NCBI GenBank assembly: GCA_947174365.1
Contig: CAMWIR010000005.1
Span: forward strand, 1 to 44,401
Direction: 5' to 3'
DNA: 44,401 bases
Source of the DNA: an uncultured Ruminococcus sp.
GTDB lineage: Bacteria > Bacillota > Clostridia > Oscillospirales > Ruminococcaceae
Shown piece by piece: positions 1-9,011 of this stretch (position 1 is its first letter; each line of letters begins with the position of its first letter). The notes beneath the pieces are model-generated. The model saw only the letters and a list, made by a program, of their open reading frames with translations. It was not told the origin of the DNA and searched no databases. The translations under genes were made by a program, and so were the position numbers.

Positions 1-99
1 ATATTGTACATTCATTTTTGATATTGAGAAATTTCCCACAAACTATTTTAACCAAATCTCCGCATTAAAACGCAGTCCCGTTTCATTATTAATTAAAAG

Positions 100-1485
100 T
101 TATTCCTCGGCATAGTACAGCAGATTTTTCCTTACCGCTGCGATCATCTGCTTGTAAAGCTCGCCCGAATCCGCTAAGGAACAGATATTTACGGGGTCGT
201 TGAGGAATGCGTTAAAAGCAATGTCCAGATCACGCTCAAGATATGCCCTTACCACAGCCTCACGGTTATAAACGTGCCGCAGGGAAAGACCCAAAATGTC
301 ACGGGGCAGCTCTCCCGCCGTTACGGGGCGGACTCCCTCGACGCTGACAAGAGCGTTGGTGCACACTATCGCCCCCTCGGGAATGCCCCTGACCTGCCCC
401 ATATTCGGCAGATTTACAGAGGCTATGAAGTTGCCGCCGCCGCACAGGGCACGGATTATCTGCGGCACCTCCGTAGGCGTTACCGACCGCTGCAGCGGCT
501 CGCCCAGCATATATTTCTTTGCTCTTGCCGCCTTATCCGACATTATCTTCTTTTTGTATCCTGCCGTCATTGGGGAAAATTTCCAGAAGGACATGATTTT
601 CGGCGAACCCGTATACCAAGGGGGGCAGAACTCGGCGGCGGTGCGGTCGTTCACCGCAGGGATAAGCCCGTACCGCAAAAACAGGTCAAACTTGACCTTG
701 TGTGCGTCGGCGTCGGGATTGGTCTTGAACTCGTTAATGCGAAACTCATAGCCCGAATCACCGTATTTTTCCGCATATTCACGGAACATTCCCATAAGGC
801 TCTCCCCGCCTGCATATATGCTGTCGAACCAGGAAAAACCGCTGATTCCCAGCAGATTTGTCTTTATATCCCTCCTGCGGATTCCCGAAACGCCTTTCGT
901 TTCGCAAAGCATTGTAGCTATAAGCTCACGGCAGGCGAATGTGCTGTTATCCGCTCCTATAAGCTTCATTTCGGGAAAAACCCTCAGCATAACGCTCATA
1001 CACTCCGCCATAGGCGTACACAGATTTATGACCCAAGCACCGGGGCAAAGGCTGCGGATAAGTCTTGCATACTCCGAGCAGACGGGCATCATCTTCAAGG
1101 CTCTGATTATCCCTGCAACGCCCGAATTTTCGCCGCTTGTCTGCATAATTCCATAGCTTTCGGGCAAGTGCAGCTCGCTTACGCTGTCCTCAAGGTCTCC
1201 CGTCTCAAAGCTGAGGATAACAAAATCCGCATCCCGCAGCGCTTCCTCGGGAGTGTCACAGGCAAGGTATACTATGTCCCCTCTGTTTTTGCCGTTATCG
1301 TGGATATTGTTGCCTATGACCTCATTGGCAAGGGCGCAGTCCTTATCCGTATCGTAGAGCTTTACCATAGCGCACAGCGCCTCGTCCGCCAAGGCAGGCA
1401 TGAGCCGCCACCCCCAGCCTCTCGAACCGCCGCCTATATAGGCAATATTTATTCTCTGCGCTGCCGCAGCGTTTTCACTGTTCAT
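100..1485 (-). CDS. Glycoside hydrolase family 4 (alpha-galactosidase / 6-phospho-glycosidase-like, NAD-dependent)
   Basis: 461 aa ORF with N-terminal Rossmann 'INIAYIGGGSRGWGWRLMPALA', 'GENSGVAGIIRALKMMPV', 'INLCTPMAE' and 'GADNS' typical of GH4; SD aaaggag upstream of the ATG. Confidence 0.85.
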   Translation of the reverse strand: MNSENAAAAQRINIAYIGGGSRGWGWRLMPALADEALCAMVKLYDTDKDCALANEVIGNNIHDNGKNRGDIVYLACDTPEEALRDADFVILSFETGDLEDSVSELHLPESYGIMQTSGENSGVAGIIRALKMMPVCSEYARLIRSLCPGAWVINLCTPMAECMSVMLRVFPEMKLIGADNSTFACRELIATMLCETKGVSGIRRRDIKTNLLGISGFSWFDSIYAGGESLMGMFREYAEKYGDSGYEFRINEFKTNPDADAHKVKFDLFLRYGLIPAVNDRTAAEFCPPWYTGSPKIMSFWKFSPMTAGYKKKIMSDKAARAKKYMLGEPLQRSVTPTEVPQIIRALCGGGNFIASVNLPNMGQVRGIPEGAIVCTNALVSVEGVRPVTAGELPRDILGLSLRHVYNREAVVRAYLERDLDIAFNAFLNDPVNICSLADSGELYKQMIAAVRKNLLYYAEE

Positions 1486-1573
1486 GATCTGTTATCTCCT
1501 TTTTGGCGTTTTATCTGCTGTCCGCCAAATTTTATTGACCGACTGTCGGCTTTTTCCAAATATACTTAATTAT

Positions 1574-1602
1574 ATTATCCTATAAATCTTCTTTTTTGTC
1601 AA
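1574..1602 (-). promoter_or_regulatory. Predicted sigma-A promoter for the GH4 gene (TTGACA-17-GATAAT)
   Basis: Reverse complement reads TTGACA (1602-1597), 17-nt spacer, GATAAT (1579-1574). Confidence 0.6.
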
Positions 1603-1947
1603 GGGGTTATTGAAAAATTAATAAATTTATTGCTGTGCGGTGTCGGATATGATTTGGCTTTGTCTCCGCTCAAACGCCGGGGAGATAGATTTTTCTTCCT
1701 CCTCACACGTCGGAAAATGGTCTTATTGTCTTTCCGTGAATGTGTTTTTGAAATGCGTTCACTTTTCGGAAGCTGTGAGTTGCCTGATAATTGGAGTAAA
1801 GCCGGTTTCCCCAACGTTTGAGGGGGAAAAGCTCCGGGGTGTTTAATCGTTAAATTTTATTGCATAGAGAAAACATACAGATTTTACAGAGATATTTGTG
1901 CAATAAAGAGAATTTAACATTTAGATAAATTTAATTGCGTAAAGCTG

Positions 1948-1976
1948 TTGACAAATAAACAATAATGTGCTAAAAT
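1948..1976 (+). promoter_or_regulatory. Predicted sigma-A promoter upstream of the ABC permease cluster (TTGACA-17-TAAAAT)
   Basis: ttgaca 1948-1953, 17-nt spacer, taaaat 1971-1976; implies a leader of about 230 nt before the ATG at 2216. Confidence 0.6.
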
Positions 1977-2215
1977 AATAACACAGCGCAAAATATAATC
2001 TCAATATAATATTATTGTTGATAATTTTTACAGTTAACAACATTTCCCGCCTTGCATTCTGTACGTAAACCCACTGTTTCGGGAGAATTTTAACTATATA
2101 AAATTACAAAACGGTTACTATTCGATTACAGTTTGCTTTTAGGGATTGATTTTTTTTGCAGTATGTTGTATGATTATAATAGAACAAAAATTCACGGAAG
2201 GAGCAGAGTCAAAGA

Positions 2216-3343
2216 ATGAACGAAAAGAAACAGAAGATCGGCTCGGCAAAGGGAAGATCAGAAAAAATAAAACCGAATGACGAATCAATTGCGCAAAGTG
2301 ATAAGCTTTTTCAAAACGGTAAAAATGTCAAGAACGCATTTGCCGAAGAATCGGCGGCGGGAGAATCGGCTTCCGAAAAAATGGCCCCCGGAATAGCGGA
2401 CAACGGTAAACCTGCTGCGCCAGGTGCAGGAAAGACGTTTGCAGGGGGAAAAAAGAAAGACGTCAAAAAGCCGTCCCGGCTTACCGACACCAACACTCCT
2501 TTTGCGTTTGCTACAATGCTGCCGAGCCTTATCGGCGTTATGATTTTTTTTATAATCCCCTTTATTATAATTATATGGTACTCGTTTCTGGACAACCCTA
2601 TAAGCCGTGATTTTGTTTTCCTGAAAAATTACGGCACACTTTTGGAAAATTATTCCTTTAAAATGGCTGCAAGGAACACACTGATACTTTCTGCGGTAGC
2701 TGTTCCGCTGGCGGTGATACTTTCACTGGGACTGGCGGGACTGCTGGATTCAAAAATTCCCTGCAAGAGCTTATTCAGGACGCTTTTTCTCTGCCCTATG
2801 ATGGTGCCTGTGGCGTCCATTGTACTTATATGGCAGGTAATGTTCCATTATCACGGAACTATCAACGACTGGCTGGGTGCATGGTTTGAGGCGCAGCCTG
2901 TGGACTGGATGAAGTCGAGCAAGTGCCTTATTGTGGTAATGCTGCTGTTTTTATGGAAGAATTTAGGATATAATATGATTCTGTTTTTATCGGCGCTGAG
3001 CAATATTCCGAAGGATCTGCTGGAGGTCGCCGAGCTGGAGGGGGCGGGGGCTTTTTACAGGCTGGTACATATCAAGCTTCGCTACCTCTCCCCTACCATT
3101 TTGTTTGTGACGATCCTTTCCCTGATAAATTCATTCAAGCTGTTCAGGGAGGTTTACCTGCTGACGGGAGATTATCCCTACGAGGATCTGTATCTTTTAC
3201 AGCATTTTATGAACAACACCTTTAAATCCCTCGATTACCAAAAGCTTTCGGCGGCTGCCATGCTTATGGCGATAATTATGGTGATAATTATCGGCGGGCT
3301 GTTCATCTTTGAAAATAAATTCGGAGAGGACGTGGAAGAATGA
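2216..3343 (+). CDS. Sugar-type ABC transporter permease (MalF/UgpA-like) with long hydrophilic N-terminal extension
   Basis: Multiple TM segments and the EAA loop 'EVAELEGAGAFYRLVHIKLRYLSP'; first ~90 residues are charged and low complexity. Confidence 0.9.
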   Translation: MNEKKQKIGSAKGRSEKIKPNDESIAQSDKLFQNGKNVKNAFAEESAAGESASEKMAPGIADNGKPAAPGAGKTFAGGKKKDVKKPSRLTDTNTPFAFATMLPSLIGVMIFFIIPFIIIIWYSFLDNPISRDFVFLKNYGTLLENYSFKMAARNTLILSAVAVPLAVILSLGLAGLLDSKIPCKSLFRTLFLCPMMVPVASIVLIWQVMFHYHGTINDWLGAWFEAQPVDWMKSSKCLIVVMLLFLWKNLGYNMILFLSALSNIPKDLLEVAELEGAGAFYRLVHIKLRYLSPTILFVTILSLINSFKLFREVYLLTGDYPYEDLYLLQHFMNNTFKSLDYQKLSAAAMLMAIIMVIIIGGLFIFENKFGEDVEE

Positions 3344-4263
3344 CGACGGTAAAAAAATCCCCCCGCAGGACAGGCGGCGGCAGGAGGCTGTTTCTGAAGA
3401 TCACTACTGTGATCATGACAATATTTGCGGCTGCGGCTGCGCTTATATTCGTAACACCGACGCTCCTCACCATAACCAACTCCTTTATGTCTCAAACGGA
3501 GATAAATGCCAATTACGGCATGGTTTTCGGGACCGGCTCAGACAGCAGGACATTTATTTCGGAAAGGATAAATCTGAAATTTATCCCCGACATTGTCACT
3601 GCACAGCAGTATATCACGGCGTTTATAAAAGCCCCGGATTATCTGCTGAAATTCTGGAATTCGGTGATACTTACGGTTCCCATTGTAATATTCCAGACGG
3701 CGGTGGCTGTGTTTGCCTCATATGGGTTTGCAAGGCTGAAAGGGCGACTTAAAGAAATAGTTTTTTTCCTGTACATAGTTCTTATGCTTATGCCCTATCA
3801 GGTAACGCTTGTACCCAACTACCTTGTTGCCGACAAGCTCGGAATACTGAACACAAGATGGTCGATCATTCTGCCGGGAATATTCTCCCCCTATGCGGTC
3901 TTTCTGCTTACAAAGGCTATGAAACGCATTCCCTCCACTTATTTTGAGGCAGCCATGCTGGACGGTGCGGGAGAGTTCAGGATTTTCACGGAAATATGCT
4001 TTCCCATGGTGCGCAGCGCTGTTTTCTCGGTGCTGATACTGGTATTTATAGATTACTGGAACATGGTCGAACAGCCGCTGATAATGCTTTCGGACGAGAG
4101 TATGCACCCGCTTTCCATATTCCTGTCAAAGATAAATTCGGGGGACACGGGGCTTGCTTTTGCGGTGGCTACGGTCTACATGGCGCCAAGTCTCCTGATG
4201 TTCCTTTACGGAGAGGAATATCTGGTGGAAGGAATAGCGTATTCGGGAGGTATCAAGGGATAG
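3340..4263 (+). CDS. Sugar-type ABC transporter permease (MalG/UgpE-like)
   Basis: EAA loop 'YFEAAMLDGAGEFRIFTEICFPMVRSA'; start overlaps the stop of the preceding permease by 4 nt. Confidence 0.9.
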   Translation: MTTVKKSPRRTGGGRRLFLKITTVIMTIFAAAAALIFVTPTLLTITNSFMSQTEINANYGMVFGTGSDSRTFISERINLKFIPDIVTAQQYITAFIKAPDYLLKFWNSVILTVPIVIFQTAVAVFASYGFARLKGRLKEIVFFLYIVLMLMPYQVTLVPNYLVADKLGILNTRWSIILPGIFSPYAVFLLTKAMKRIPSTYFEAAMLDGAGEFRIFTEICFPMVRSAVFSVLILVFIDYWNMVEQPLIMLSDESMHPLSIFLSKINSGDTGLAFAVATVYMAPSLLMFLYGEEYLVEGIAYSGGIKG

Positions 4264-4372
4264 CAGCTTCGGTGCAATACCTGTTCACCCCTGCAAGGGA
4301 ATAAGCTCCCGATCACATATAAACAAGCACTGTCAATATATGAATTTATATAACGATAAGGAGAAATAAAAA

Positions 4373-6343
4373 ATGAACAATGAAGTAAAAACTCCAAGAA
4401 AGGATATAATAAAGAATATCGCCATTGTATTTCTGGCGGTAATGCTGGTACTTACGTTTTTTTCCAACACGCTGATGAATTATTCTCTGCCTCAGGTTTC
4501 GGCCATATACACCAATCAGGGGACGATATCCGAGCAGATAAGAGGCAGCGGCACGGTGGAGCCCGCTCAGAGCTATGAGGTAAAGGTAAGCCGCAAGCGT
4601 GAGGTGGAGAGCGTTAACGTTAAGGTGAACGATATAGTGGAAAAGGGCGATCTGCTGTTTACCTACAAGGATGAGGAGGCGGAGGATTCTGAGATAACCG
4701 CTGCGGAGACTGCGCTTACAGAAGCAAAGAACACGCTGGCGACCATGGAGTTCGATTACAGAAAGGCAGTTGCTTCGGGAGCCTCGGACAGCTCCCACAG
4801 CAGCGAGCTGAAAAAAATCGAGAATGCCGAGAATGCACTGGAGGAGCTTATTGCTCAGCGGGAAGAGGTAAGGCAGGGAAAGGATCCGCTCACGATAGCA
4901 ACGGAAAATGAAAAAAAGGCAAAGGAAAAAACAGACGATCTGAACGCAGACAAGACCGATCTGAATGCCGAACTGGCGGCTGTTGATACGGAGGATATGA
5001 TAGATCTTAAAGAACCTTACTACAGCCGTATGCGCACTGCCAAGGACGGAGTTACCGACGCACAGAAGGCATATGACGACGCCAAGACAAAGTATGACAA
5101 GGCAGTCACAGACGCTGCTGCCAGCTCGGATTATGAAGAAAATGTAAAAGCAAAGCAGAAGGAGCTTAAAAGCGCCCAGGCTGAGCTGGATATTTTGTAT
5201 TCTCAGTATTACAGCCTTGCCCCGGACGCGGACACATCTTCATCTTATGCTGCCATTGCGGCAAAGCAGGTGGAGATCGAGAACATAAAGAGCGATCTTA
5301 CGGATCTTGCGGCGAAGTCCACAAAAAATTATGCTTTGCAAAATGAAGTAAACAAAACCGAAATGACCATGAACAAAAAGGAAAAGGCGCTGACTGCCGC
5401 AAAGGACACCTTGGGAGATGAGACAAGGGCTGTAAAGCTGGAGCTGAAAAAAATCATCAACGGAATCGACGAGGACATAAGGGCAGCTCAGAGAGCAGCT
5501 GACGATGCTGCTGCCGCAAAGGCGGACGCTGCGGCTGCGGGATATATGACAGAAGCCGAACTGACGGCGAAGATCAAAGACAAGGAAACGGAGATAAGCG
5601 GGCTTCGGGACGCTTACGAGGCGGCAATTTCAGATGAGGAATCCAAAAATGAGGTAACGGTGATCGACCTGGAAAAGCAGCTGTATGACATTGAGATGCA
5701 AAAGGAAAAGGTGGCAAAGGCTCAGGAAAAATATGACAAGCTTATAAAAGAGCCTGCGGAAACAGAGGTCAATGCTCAGATGGCGGGCAGGATAGCCAGC
5801 GTTTCGGTAACAGCCGGAGACACACCCGAGGCAGGCAGTACGGCGCTTATGATAGATATTTCCGACAAGGGCTATACGGTGGAATTTTCCGTTAAGACAG
5901 AGCAAGCCAAAAAGGTAAAGGCGGGAGACAAGGCAGAGATAACCAGTTGGTACTGGGGAAATGATTTTTCGGCGGTCCTGACGGACATTCAGCCCGACAC
6001 GCAAAACCCTCAGACCATGAAAAAGCTGAAATTTACCGTAAGCGGAGAGGACATTACCACAGGGCAGACCATTTCCCTTGCCATGGGCAGCAAGGGACAG
6101 AGCTACAGCGCTGTTATACCCAATTCGGCGGTACGGGAGGATTCCAACGGCAAATTCGTACTGGTCATGGAATCAAAGCCAAGTCCCTTGGGCAACAGAT
6201 ACAGCGCTGTTCGGTATGACATTGAGGTAATAGCTTCCGATGACAACAACACGGCTGTAAACGGGCTTATGGGCAGTGAATATGTTATAACCACTTCCAC
6301 AAGGCCTATCAGCGCGGGTGAACAGGTAAGGCCTGCGGACTGA
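4373..6343 (+). CDS. HlyD/MFP-like periplasmic adaptor protein with long coiled coil
   Basis: One N-terminal TM; split biotinyl/lipoyl-like halves ('GSGTVEPAQSYEVKVSRKREVESVNVKVNDIVEKGDLLFTY' and 'NAQMAGRIASVSVTAGDTPEAGSTALMI') flanking a very long E/K/A-rich heptad region, then a beta-barrel-like C-terminus. Confidence 0.8.
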   Translation: MNNEVKTPRKDIIKNIAIVFLAVMLVLTFFSNTLMNYSLPQVSAIYTNQGTISEQIRGSGTVEPAQSYEVKVSRKREVESVNVKVNDIVEKGDLLFTYKDEEAEDSEITAAETALTEAKNTLATMEFDYRKAVASGASDSSHSSELKKIENAENALEELIAQREEVRQGKDPLTIATENEKKAKEKTDDLNADKTDLNAELAAVDTEDMIDLKEPYYSRMRTAKDGVTDAQKAYDDAKTKYDKAVTDAAASSDYEENVKAKQKELKSAQAELDILYSQYYSLAPDADTSSSYAAIAAKQVEIENIKSDLTDLAAKSTKNYALQNEVNKTEMTMNKKEKALTAAKDTLGDETRAVKLELKKIINGIDEDIRAAQRAADDAAAAKADAAAAGYMTEAELTAKIKDKETEISGLRDAYEAAISDEESKNEVTVIDLEKQLYDIEMQKEKVAKAQEKYDKLIKEPAETEVNAQMAGRIASVSVTAGDTPEAGSTALMIDISDKGYTVEFSVKTEQAKKVKAGDKAEITSWYWGNDFSAVLTDIQPDTQNPQTMKKLKFTVSGEDITTGQTISLAMGSKGQSYSAVIPNSAVREDSNGKFVLVMESKPSPLGNRYSAVRYDIEVIASDDNNTAVNGLMGSEYVITTSTRPISAGEQVRPAD

Positions 6344-6356
6344 GGCGGAATATTGC

Positions 6357-6470
6357 AAAAGCTGCTGATTATAGGCTTTTTCCCCTCCTGCGGCGGGGAA
6401 AAAGCCTCGCCAAACCGCCGTTTAACGAACGGCATATTTTTAAGGAAAAGCTTTAATCGGAGCTTCCTTA
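6357..6470 (+). repeat. Dispersed intergenic repeat, copy A (imperfect terminal inverted repeats plus internal GC hairpin)
   Basis: aaaagctgctgattataggctttttcc ... ggaaaagctttaatcggagcttcctta are imperfect inverted repeats; internal hairpin ggctttttcccc..ggggaaaaagcc; nearly the reverse complement of copy D. Confidence 0.8.
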
Positions 6471-6503
6471 TCATTACTTAATTGATCGGAAAGGGGCAGC
6501 AGA

Positions 6504-7613
6504 GTGCCAATGCGGAAAAAGGGCAGAAAGATCGGGATAGCTGTAGGGGCGGTAAATGCGGTATTGCTGATCGTTTTCGGGATAATTTATCTGAATATTT
6601 ACATTCTGGGCAGGGAGAATACTGCGGAGAACGCAAAAAATGCCTGGGACGGCGGTGTGTATAAATACGGACAGGTTTCCCTGTTTTTAGCTCCGGAAAA
6701 CGGTCTTGACCTTATGGGGGCATACAATCTGAAGCAGGGTATTGAGGAAAAATTAAAGGACGCCTCCGTTTCAAAAACCGTAAAGGGCACAAACGGTGCA
6801 CCCGATCAAAAGATAGAGGGCAGACTGTGGATAGACTGCGGGTACGGTGAGGCGGAGGTAACGGTAAACGGAGTGAAAGGCTCCTGTGATGTAACTGCGG
6901 GGGGAACTTACAATGATTTCTTTATTTTTCACCCGGAAACGGTGCTGTCGGGCAGTTATTACACACCCGAGAGCATTAATGCGGACACAATAGTCATTGA
7001 CAAGCAGTGCTCCTGGCAGCTTTTCGGCGGCATTGACACGGCGGGTATGACGGTAACTATAAGCGGCAGAGAATACCGTGTGGCGGCTGTGGTGGACTGC
7101 CCTTTTGAGGGAGACGAGCTTGCCGCATACGGCAGCAAGCCCAGAATATATATGCCGTACGAAAGCTTATGCAATATAGTTCCCGGAACGCTGATGACGG
7201 CTTATGAGATCTGTATCCCCAATGTGGTAAAGGATTTCCCGAAAACGGTGATGACAGAGGTGAACAGCGCTCCCGAAAGGAAGTCTGCGGTGGTTGACCA
7301 GACGGGACGGTTCGGGATAGCAACGCTTTTCAAGGGCTTCGGGGAAATTTCCCAAAGCGCCATAATTGACACGTCGCTTGCTTACCCCTGGTATGAAAAT
7401 AAGATAAGGACGGCGGAGATCAAGGGAAAAATTTTGGCGGGATTCGGAGTTTACCTGCTGGTGATCCCGCTTATCTCCACGGTTTACGGGCTTTTCTGTC
7501 TGGTAAAAGCTTTGGGCGCGGGGGCTAAGTCCATAAAAAGCAAGGCCGAGAAAGCTTATCAGAGAAAAATCTCGGAGGCATACTATAAAAAGCGGGGGCA
7601 TACGGAAGGCTGA
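6504..7613 (+). CDS. Membrane-anchored protein with MacB-like periplasmic core domain (no FtsX 4-TM domain)
   Basis: N-terminal TM, extracytoplasmic domain with 'GSYYTPESINADTIVIDKQCSWQLFGGIDTAGMTVTISGREYRVAAVV' resembling MacB_PCD ('G..f...d......vviig......lfg....g..i.i.g..y.VvGV'), one C-terminal TM. GTG start at 6504 or ATG at 6510. Confidence 0.6.
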   Translation: MPMRKKGRKIGIAVGAVNAVLLIVFGIIYLNIYILGRENTAENAKNAWDGGVYKYGQVSLFLAPENGLDLMGAYNLKQGIEEKLKDASVSKTVKGTNGAPDQKIEGRLWIDCGYGEAEVTVNGVKGSCDVTAGGTYNDFFIFHPETVLSGSYYTPESINADTIVIDKQCSWQLFGGIDTAGMTVTISGREYRVAAVVDCPFEGDELAAYGSKPRIYMPYESLCNIVPGTLMTAYEICIPNVVKDFPKTVMTEVNSAPERKSAVVDQTGRFGIATLFKGFGEISQSAIIDTSLAYPWYENKIRTAEIKGKILAGFGVYLLVIPLISTVYGLFCLVKALGAGAKSIKSKAEKAYQRKISEAYYKKRGHTEG

Positions 7614-7726
7614 GACCGATCTCTCATTGAAGCACGGTCATGAAACCGCCGCAAAAGGTCTGATACTTATTTTTGCCCTCAAGTCTTTTGCATAAATAGC
7701 CGCAAAGAAAGCATGCCGGTCATTAT

Positions 7727-7828
7727 TAAGGAACTGCTGATTAAAGGTATTTCCCCCGCTTGCAACGGGGGGGGGAAATACCGCCGCCCATAGCCGCTTT
7801 TAAAAGCGATTTAATCGGCGCTTCCTTA
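7727..7828 (+). repeat. Dispersed intergenic repeat, copy B
   Basis: taaggaactgctgattaaagg ... ttaatcggcgcttcctta inverted termini; internal hairpin ggtatttccccc..gggggaaatacc. Confidence 0.75.
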
Positions 7829-7853
7829 ACTGTTAAGTGTGGTGTATTAAAGA

Positions 7854-8807
7854 ATGCCCGAAAATCCATTCCCCTATTCGGATACCAACAAGCGGTATCT
7901 TACTCAAAGCTATTATCTGAAAAAACGCTTCGGGCAAAAGGTTATGAAAATTTCCCTTAACTGCGGCTTTACCTGCCCAAATATTGACGGCAGCAAGGGG
8001 TACGGCGGCTGTACCTTCTGCCTGTCGGGCAGCGGCGGATTCGGAGGTGAGCGGGGCAGACCCGTGACCGAGCAGTTTTACGAAGTAAAGGAGCGAATGA
8101 ACAGGAAATGGAGTGAGGGACGGTACATTCCCTATTTTCAAGCCAATACAAACACATATGCTCCTGCATGGCGGCTGCGGGAGCTTTATGAGGAAGCGTT
8201 GGGGCTGCCGAATGTGGTGGGCTTGGCGATCTCTACCCGTCCCGACTGTGTTGACGACGAGACTCTTGACTTGTTGGAGGAGCTTTCGGGGCAAACCTAT
8301 CTGACGGTGGAACTGGGACTGCAAACCATTCACGACAAAACGGCGGAGCGGCTTAACCGCTGTCATAGCAGCGATGATTTTTTTAAGTGCACCGAGCGGC
8401 TGCACGGGAGGGGGATAAATGTCTGCGCTCATATAATAAACGGCTTGCCGGGAGAGGATCACTCCATGATGCTTCAAACTGTCCGTGCACTGGCGGGGCT
8501 GCCAATTCACCAGGTGAAAATTCACCTGCTGCACATACTGCGGGGCACAAAACTGGCGGAAGATTATTTTCACGGTGAATTTATCCTGCCTACTTTGGAA
8601 GAATATGTTGAAACGGTCTGCGCTCAATTGGAAATATTGCCGCCCGAGGTAATAATCGGCAGGATCACAGGAGACGGCGGCAGAGATGTACTGGAGGCGC
8701 CTTTGTGGAGCCTGAAAAAATTCACGGTAATGAACGAGATCGACAAAAAGCTTGCAAGGGAGAACAGATGGCAGGGGAAGCTTTACGGTAACGGTCAACG
8801 GACGTGA
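7854..8807 (+). CDS. TIGR01212-family radical SAM protein (YhcC/YtqA-like)
   Basis: 'ISLNCGFTCPNIDGSKGYGGCTFC' radical-SAM cysteine cluster, 'YFQANTNTYAP', 'GLAISTRPDCV', 'VELGLQTIHDKT'. Confidence 0.9.
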   Translation: MPENPFPYSDTNKRYLTQSYYLKKRFGQKVMKISLNCGFTCPNIDGSKGYGGCTFCLSGSGGFGGERGRPVTEQFYEVKERMNRKWSEGRYIPYFQANTNTYAPAWRLRELYEEALGLPNVVGLAISTRPDCVDDETLDLLEELSGQTYLTVELGLQTIHDKTAERLNRCHSSDDFFKCTERLHGRGINVCAHIINGLPGEDHSMMLQTVRALAGLPIHQVKIHLLHILRGTKLAEDYFHGEFILPTLEEYVETVCAQLEILPPEVIIGRITGDGGRDVLEAPLWSLKKFTVMNEIDKKLARENRWQGKLYGNGQRT

Positions 8808-9011
8808 GGTCATTCTTGAATAAGGTATAACACAAGAACTGTTGAGGATATTTGGTGCGGGCAATATCCTTTGACCGGTGAAAACAATATTATTCGGTGC
8901 GACACACATAATATTTATGATAATTTGCTAAAATTGACGAAAGGAGAGCTTCGGAAAAAGGGCGGATATTTCGGGAGTATTAACGGAAAAATCACCCGTG
9001 AAGCGTTATGT

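Noticed and set aside
274-1569. 431-aa plus-strand ORF antisense to the GH4 gene
   Set aside because: Lies entirely across a clear GH4 CDS on the other strand, has no recognisable domain and odd composition (R/H/P rich); typical shadow ORF.
1599-1860. Possible small ORFs or extra repeat copy in the GH4-permease intergenic region
   Set aside because: Contains a tttcccc..ggggaaa hairpin resembling the dispersed repeat but lacks its termini; small ORFs have no SD or domain, so evidence is too weak.
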